Assembly (NCBI GenBank): GCA_964591245.1
Contig: CAZPZZ010000073.1
Coordinates: 1-19,770 of the forward strand
Origin: CAZPZZ01 sp964591245
Lineage (GTDB): Bacteria; Acidobacteriota; Vicinamibacteria; Vicinamibacterales; UBA8438
Length of the DNA stretch: 19,770 nucleotides
Direction: 5' to 3'
Shown here one piece after another: positions 15,156-19,770 of this stretch (position 1 is its first letter; each line of letters begins with the position of its first letter). Below the pieces are notes generated by a model, which was not told the DNA's origin, searched no databases, and saw only the letters and a program-made list of their open reading frames with translations. The translations under genes and the position numbers were made by a program.

Positions 15156-16790
15156 ATGCGCGCTACATCGTTTACCTCGATCGCTGTCATGCTTGCCACC
15201 GTCGCTGTCGCAGGCTTTGTTCTCACCCAACTGGACCCGCAAGTCACCGCCGCGGCGCCATTACCTATCAACCCACAACTCGCCGATCTGAAGGATGAGG
15301 TTGCTGTCGACGTCGAGAGCCGTCGCGACTTCACCCAACAAATGGTCGACATGATTTTCAGCTTCAACGAGCTGGGGTTCCAAGAATTCGAAACGCAACG
15401 CTATGTCACGGGTATCTTGGAGGAGCACAACTTCACGGTCGAACGTGGCGTTGCGGGTATTCCAAGCGCCTGGTGGGCCAGCTGGGGTTCCGGTTCGCCG
15501 GTCATCGCCATCGGGACCGATGTCGACGGCATTCCGCAAGCATCGCAGAAACCCGGCGTCGCCGCTCGAGAGCCTCTGCTCCCGGGTGCTCCCGGACACG
15601 GCGAGGGACACAACGCCGGTCAGGCACTGAACATCACTGCCGCACTGGCAGTTCAAAAGATCATGCAGCGCGAGTCGATCCCCGGCACCCTGGTCATTTG
15701 GCCTGGCATTGCAGAGGAACAGCTTGGCACCAAGGCGCACTACGTGCGCGCGGGTCTATTCGATGACGTCGACATCGTGCTTTATTCCCACGTCAGCAGT
15801 GACATGTCAGTGAGTTGGGGTGAAAGCGGCGGGAATGGCCTCGTATCGGTCGAATATCTCTTCGAGGGCGAGAGCGCGCATGGGGCAGGATCCCCGTGGG
15901 ATGGCCGCAGCGCACTCGATGCCGTGGAACTGATGAACATTGGATGGAATTTCCGCCGTGAGCACCTGCGTATCCAACAGCGCTCGCACTATGTCATTAC
16001 TGACGGCGGAGATCAGCCAAACGTCGTGCCACCCACCGCGGCCGTCTGGTACTTCTTCCGAGAGACTGACTACCCGAGCATCATGCGGATGTGGGACATC
16101 GGCAACCAGATGTCCCAGGGTGCCGCACTGATGACCGGAACCACGGTCAACTCGCGGGTGCTCGGAGCCGCCTGGCCCCAACACATGAATCGCCCACTCG
16201 CAGAAGCCGTGCACACAAATATGCACAAGGTGGGCATGCCCAAATGGAGTGAGGCCGACGAGCGAATGGCCAAAGCCGTTCAGAAGATGCTGGGCGCAGA
16301 GACACGCGGACTTTCGACCACGATGAGCGAGGAACTGCGTGGTCGCGAAGACATTCCCGATCGCGAGCGCCGAGGTGGCGGATCCGACGATATTGGTGAT
16401 ATCTCTTGGGTCGTTCCAACGGTCTCATTGCGATTCCCGTCCAATATCTCGGGTGGTCAGGGGCACAACTGGAATAAGGCGATCGCAATGGCCACGCCAA
16501 TCGCCCACAAGGGCGCTACCGCCGGCGCCAAGGTGTACGCGCAAACACTCCTCGACATTCTGATGACACCCGAACTGGTCGCAGACGCGCGCGACTACTT
16601 CGAGAACGTGCAGAAGAAGGACACCAAATACACGTCATTCCTCCGTGCACAGGACGAGCCAGCGATCTGGTTGAACGAGGAGATCATGGAGGAATACAAG
16701 CCGCGGCTCGAGGAGTACTACTTCGATCCATCCAAGCACGACACCTATCTCGAGCAACTCGGCATCGAGTATCCGACCATCCGCGAATGA
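15156..16790 (+). CDS. Exported M20-family amidohydrolase, AbgB-like
   Basis: 544 residues, related to the M20D group that includes p-aminobenzoyl-glutamate hydrolase subunit AbgB, so amide-bond hydrolysis is expected. GAGGAG lies five bases before the ATG. Residues 1 to about 33 form a signal peptide or anchor (hydrophobic core about 8-24) without a lipobox, so the enzyme is probably periplasmic. Metal-site features: TDVDGIPQ (121-128), GHGEGHNAG (147-155), the glutamate pair E187/E188 in GIAEEQLGT, SHVS with H212, AHGAGSPWDGRSALDAVELM (241-260) and H437 in GGQGHNW. GGSDDIGDISWVVPT (408-422) strongly resembles the AbgB segment. Oddity: the motif usually read CGH here is EGH (E150, H152), so one presumed metal ligand is Glu instead of Cys. 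The C-terminal extension (about 475-544) is acidic. It overlaps the next gene by ATGA. Substrate unknown. Confidence 0.88.
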   Translation: MRATSFTSIAVMLATVAVAGFVLTQLDPQVTAAAPLPINPQLADLKDEVAVDVESRRDFTQQMVDMIFSFNELGFQEFETQRYVTGILEEHNFTVERGVAGIPSAWWASWGSGSPVIAIGTDVDGIPQASQKPGVAAREPLLPGAPGHGEGHNAGQALNITAALAVQKIMQRESIPGTLVIWPGIAEEQLGTKAHYVRAGLFDDVDIVLYSHVSSDMSVSWGESGGNGLVSVEYLFEGESAHGAGSPWDGRSALDAVELMNIGWNFRREHLRIQQRSHYVITDGGDQPNVVPPTAAVWYFFRETDYPSIMRMWDIGNQMSQGAALMTGTTVNSRVLGAAWPQHMNRPLAEAVHTNMHKVGMPKWSEADERMAKAVQKMLGAETRGLSTTMSEELRGREDIPDRERRGGGSDDIGDISWVVPTVSLRFPSNISGGQGHNWNKAIAMATPIAHKGATAGAKVYAQTLLDILMTPELVADARDYFENVQKKDTKYTSFLRAQDEPAIWLNEEIMEEYKPRLEEYYFDPSKHDTYLEQLGIEYPTIRE

Positions 16791-19552
16791 CGGGTCGGCA
16801 TGCACCTTCCCGTCCGGTCGTGGACGGGAAGTTCATCGCAACCGGGGGCGAACGATTCCTGCTCAAAGGTGTGACCTATGGGACCTTCGCCCCCTCCCAG
16901 GCTGGCGTCTCATTTCCGCCGGCGGCCGTAGTCGACCAGGACTTCGCCCAGATGCGGGCGGCCGGCGTCAACACGGTACGCACGTACACCCCTCCTGGCC
17001 TCGATCTACTCGACCAGGCCATGCAGCACGGGTTGCGGGTGATGATCGGACTGCCATGGTCCCAGCACGTTACGTTTCTGGACGATCCTCAGCTCTGTCG
17101 TCAGATCAGGCACGAGGTTGTGGCCAGCGCTCGGGAATTGGCCACGCATCCTGGGGTTCTTCTCCTTGCCATCGGCAACGAGATTCCGGCCCCGGTGGTC
17201 CGTTGGCACGGACCGGACCGCGTACAGCAATTCCTGTACGAACTCTACGAAGACACAAAAACCGCCGTCCCCGACGCGCTGGTCACCTACGTCAATTACC
17301 CGCCAACCGAATATCTCTCCCTGCCGTTTCTCGACGTCTGCGCATTCAACGTATATCTACACCATGAACCAGACTTACGGCGGTATCTAGCCAGACTCCA
17401 GCACATCGCCGGACACAAGCCGCTGGTGCTCGCCGAGGCCGGAGCCGACAGTCTTCGGGAAGGCGAGGAAGGACAAGCCGCCATCACGTCGATGCAGTTG
17501 TCGACAGCATTCTCGGAAGGAGCCGCCGGCGCGATCGCCTTCGCCTGGACCGACGAATGGTGGCGTGGAGGCCACCCCGTCGAGGACTGGGCGTTCGGAC
17601 TCGTAGATACCCGGCGCCACCCCAAACCAGCCCTATCTACTGTCACGCAGACCTTCGCCGAAGCTCCATTCCCGCCCTCGCAGCAAGAGGCATGGCCCCG
17701 TATTACGGTCGTGGTCTGTGCCTACAACGAGGCAAAAACGATCGACGAATGTCTGACGTCGCTCGACGCGCTCAGCTACCCGAACTACGAGATCATCCTC
17801 ATCAACGACGGCTCTCGTGATGCCACTAGCGAAATTGCCAGACAGCATTCGGCAGTGCGAGTCATTGACGTACCCAACGGCGGCTTGAGTGCGGCTCGAA
17901 ACATCGGACTCGAGCACGCGACCGGCACCATCGTCGCCTATACCGACGGCGACGTACGCGCGGACCCCGACTGGCTCACCTATCTCGTGCAACCATTTCT
18001 CCGGTCGAACGTGGTCGGGGTTGGAGGTCCCAATGTCGTCCCACCGGATGACCCACCCGTGGCCCAGTGCATCGCCCGCGCACCAGGCAGCCCCACCCAC
18101 GTGCTACTCGACGATCGAATAGCCGAGCACGTCCCGGGCTGCAACATGGCTTTCAAACGGGAAGCCCTCCTCTCCATCGGTGGCTTCAACCCCATCTATC
18201 TTCGCGCCGGAGACGACATCGACATTTGCTGGCGGCTCCAGGCCAGAGGCTGGAACATCGGCTTCGCGCCCGCCGCTCTTGTCTGGCACCGGCACCGCAG
18301 CACCGTGCGCGGCTACTGGAAACAGCAGGTCGGCTATGGGGAAGGTGAGGCATGGCTGAAACCCCACCACCCGGACCGCTTCAACGGATTGCACATCGGG
18401 TGGCACGGACGGATTTACGGACCACTCCCATTCCATCGCGCATTGTCGAGGCGACGCGTAAACAGCGGCACCTGGGGTACTGCGTCGTTTCCGTCGGTAT
18501 ACGACACCGACGCGGCTCCGCTCACCTTCATGCCACATTCCATGCGGTGGCAGGTGTGCGCGATCGCACTAGTCCTACTGGGAACGCTACCCGCCGCCCA
18601 GCCCTGGCTCACGACCGCGCTCTCACTCTTAGGCCTGGCCGCGCTCGGGGTGACTGTCGCGCGCTGTCTACGCTACGCACTGGCTACCGACATTGAAGAA
18701 TTACCGGCCATCTGCCCTGGGCCGCGATGGCTGAGCCGGCTAGCCTATCGGACCAGCATTGCGGCTCTCTATCTTGTTCAGCCCCTCGCACGCGCCTGGG
18801 GGCGGCTGCGTGGAAGTTTGTCTTCCCCGCAGGTCGAACCGACCAGACGCGTGCAGAGCTCGTCCGCAACCCCGACCAAGCAAGCCTACCGAGACGCGAT
18901 CCGCTACCTCACGCTGCGATCTACCGTGCGACATCTCTGGAGCGAGCAATGGGTGTCAGCCGAATCGCTCCTGACCCGACTGGTCAGGCAACTCCAGAAC
19001 TCTCCCGCGCTTGGCACGATAGAGGTGGATGATGGCTGGCGCGCGGATCGCGATATCCGCATTGCAGTGGGCCTCTGGGCATGGCTAGACCTTCGGATGG
19101 TCGTCGAGGACCATGGTGCGTCGCGATGCCTGGTACGCATTGCCTCCTGCTTGCATCCGGGACTGTTCCTTCTCGTGAGTGGTGCCGCACTCACGCTGGT
19201 TACCGCGGGGGGCCTAGCTGTTTTGCCAACGGCTGGTTGGCCAATGCTCGCTATCAGCCTGATCGTCTTGGCGATGGCGACGGGGGCCAGGTTCTTATGG
19301 CGATTGACGCAGGTCGTGGCTGCAGTCGCGAGCGCCCTCACGACAACCACCGTAGAGGCCGGATTACTCGCGCTACCATCTCATCCCACTACCTCACCCG
19401 ACTCGGCTGAGAATCCGGACAGGGTCACCTCTGCTTTGCAACAGGGAACGGATCCCACAGCGGACCCGGCCCCGACCGCTCAAGCGCGCACGCTCGTCGA
19501 CAATTCCTCGCCAAACACCACACACAGCGAGTCGACCCACCCGTCGACGTGA
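16787..19552 (+). CDS. Glycoside hydrolase - family 2 glycosyltransferase fusion with membrane-bound C-terminus
   Basis: 921 residues, multi-domain. Residues 12-290 look like a clan GH-A TIM barrel: FLLKGVTYGTF near the start, a probable acid/base E132 in AIGNE, a probable nucleophile E217 in VLAEAGADS and FAWTDEWW (252-259) at the end of the barrel. Residues 305-545 are a GT2 domain: VVVCAYNE (308-315), LINDGS (338-343), YTDGDV (385-390, the DxD region), GCNMAFKREAL (451-461), GDDIDICWRLQARGW (475-489). Hydrophobic segments at about 587-607, 609-628, 652-668, 790-812 and 818-838 anchor it in the membrane, with a soluble stretch at 670-785. The tail 864-921 is Ser/Thr/Pro-rich and probably disordered. 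There is no signal peptide, so the GH and GT domains are probably both cytosolic. Its ATG overlaps the M20 TGA. Likely role: making or remodelling an envelope polysaccharide; the sugar is unknown. Confidence 0.9.
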   Translation: MTGRHAPSRPVVDGKFIATGGERFLLKGVTYGTFAPSQAGVSFPPAAVVDQDFAQMRAAGVNTVRTYTPPGLDLLDQAMQHGLRVMIGLPWSQHVTFLDDPQLCRQIRHEVVASARELATHPGVLLLAIGNEIPAPVVRWHGPDRVQQFLYELYEDTKTAVPDALVTYVNYPPTEYLSLPFLDVCAFNVYLHHEPDLRRYLARLQHIAGHKPLVLAEAGADSLREGEEGQAAITSMQLSTAFSEGAAGAIAFAWTDEWWRGGHPVEDWAFGLVDTRRHPKPALSTVTQTFAEAPFPPSQQEAWPRITVVVCAYNEAKTIDECLTSLDALSYPNYEIILINDGSRDATSEIARQHSAVRVIDVPNGGLSAARNIGLEHATGTIVAYTDGDVRADPDWLTYLVQPFLRSNVVGVGGPNVVPPDDPPVAQCIARAPGSPTHVLLDDRIAEHVPGCNMAFKREALLSIGGFNPIYLRAGDDIDICWRLQARGWNIGFAPAALVWHRHRSTVRGYWKQQVGYGEGEAWLKPHHPDRFNGLHIGWHGRIYGPLPFHRALSRRRVNSGTWGTASFPSVYDTDAAPLTFMPHSMRWQVCAIALVLLGTLPAAQPWLTTALSLLGLAALGVTVARCLRYALATDIEELPAICPGPRWLSRLAYRTSIAALYLVQPLARAWGRLRGSLSSPQVEPTRRVQSSSATPTKQAYRDAIRYLTLRSTVRHLWSEQWVSAESLLTRLVRQLQNSPALGTIEVDDGWRADRDIRIAVGLWAWLDLRMVVEDHGASRCLVRIASCLHPGLFLLVSGAALTLVTAGGLAVLPTAGWPMLAISLIVLAMATGARFLWRLTQVVAAVASALTTTTVEAGLLALPSHPTTSPDSAENPDRVTSALQQGTDPTADPAPTAQARTLVDNSSPNTTHSESTHPST

Positions 19553-19681
19553 GCCACATACATCCCGCGCATCCCGCAATGCAACCGTTTGCGCGTCACC
19601 CGCGGTGGTCCGCTTCTGGAGAGGAAAAACTACAGTTGTCGGCCCTGGCCGGTCCCTCGCAACGACGTTCTCGTAATTCGC
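19553..19681. other. Intergenic region after the GH-GT2 gene
   Basis: CGGC-CCTG-GCCG (19638-19649) can form a short hairpin. On the minus strand it is followed about 10 bases later by a five-T run at 19626-19630, a poor match to an intrinsic terminator. A plus-strand frame from GTG at 19549, overlapping the GT stop as GTGA, is open to the window end (74 codons), but its product is low in hydrophobic residues and unlike any family I know, so I do not call it. Confidence 0.3.
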
Positions 19682-19770
19682 TCACCCCTCCAGAGAGAAG
19701 ACCGTGCGTCGCGACAGAACAGCGCGTAACGCAAGCACCACATACATCATCGGCAGAGTCAGGACGAGAT
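19682..19770 (-). CDS. Possible C-terminal fragment of a membrane protein
   Basis: On the minus strand, 28 codons enter from the right edge and end at TGA (19684-19682). They read LVLTLPMMYVVLALRAVLS followed by RRTVFSLEG, which looks like a last transmembrane helix and a short basic cytosolic tail. Third positions are mostly G or C (20 of 28 by my count), as in the real genes here. If genuine, the gene converges on the GH-GT2 gene. The fragment is too short to assign a family, and chance hydrophobic frames exist, so confidence is low. Confidence 0.35.
   Translation of the reverse strand, partial: LVLTLPMMYVVLALRAVLSRRTVFSLEG

Noticed and set aside
13770..15300. Possible small gene between mtaB and the M20 gene (frame at 15070-15291, plus)
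   Set aside because: Most of it is the M20 coding region in another frame and it has no ribosome site or family resemblance.
15026..15367. 114-codon N-terminal extension of MtaB
   Set aside because: It overlaps the opposite M20 gene, has no MtaB-like sequence, and a TTG with a strong Shine-Dalgarno is at the expected start.

Overview
The window is GC-rich bacterial chromosomal DNA carrying housekeeping genes. I see no phage, transposon, CRISPR, tRNA or rRNA signal. The separate PurS/PurQ/small-PurL set, the Fe-S (Bacillus-type) PurF, the exported HEAT-repeat protein inside the purine operon and the exported AbgB-like M20 hydrolase next to a GH-GT2 fusion suggest a Gram-negative-like soil or marine lineage. 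Acidobacteriota (Vicinamibacteria-like) is my best guess, but this is inference from gene content and not a computed placement.

Left block, bases 1 to about 12500, all on the minus strand and read from right to left. It starts with an M16 zinc peptidase, then a YycJ/WalJ-type metallo-beta-lactamase-fold protein, then purB, purS, purQ and purL with very short gaps or stop/start overlaps. A 420-base stretch without a convincing gene follows, and then purF, an exported HEAT-repeat protein, purM, purN and tyrS, which runs off the left edge. PurF makes phosphoribosylamine, PurN formylates GAR, the PurS-PurQ-PurL complex makes FGAM, PurM closes the imidazole ring and PurB acts at the SAICAR and adenylosuccinate steps. 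purD, purE/K, purC and purH are not in the window.

Middle block, about 12500 to 15030. rlmN (plus strand) and mtaB (minus strand) encode two radical-SAM RNA-modifying enzymes. They converge so tightly that both stop codons lie in a single CTAG. rlmN starts with GTG. mtaB starts with TTG, supported by a well-placed AGGAG.

Right block, about 15030 to 19770. An exported M20/AbgB-like amidohydrolase is followed, with an ATGA overlap, by a 921-residue protein. This protein joins a clan GH-A-like glycoside hydrolase domain, a family 2 glycosyltransferase domain and a membrane-spanning C-terminal part. The last 89 bases may hold the C-terminus of a membrane protein on the minus strand.

The least ordinary items are the exported HEAT protein translationally embedded between purF and purM, the GH-GT2 fusion coupled to an M20 hydrolase with an altered metal-site motif, and the long non-coding leader of purF.
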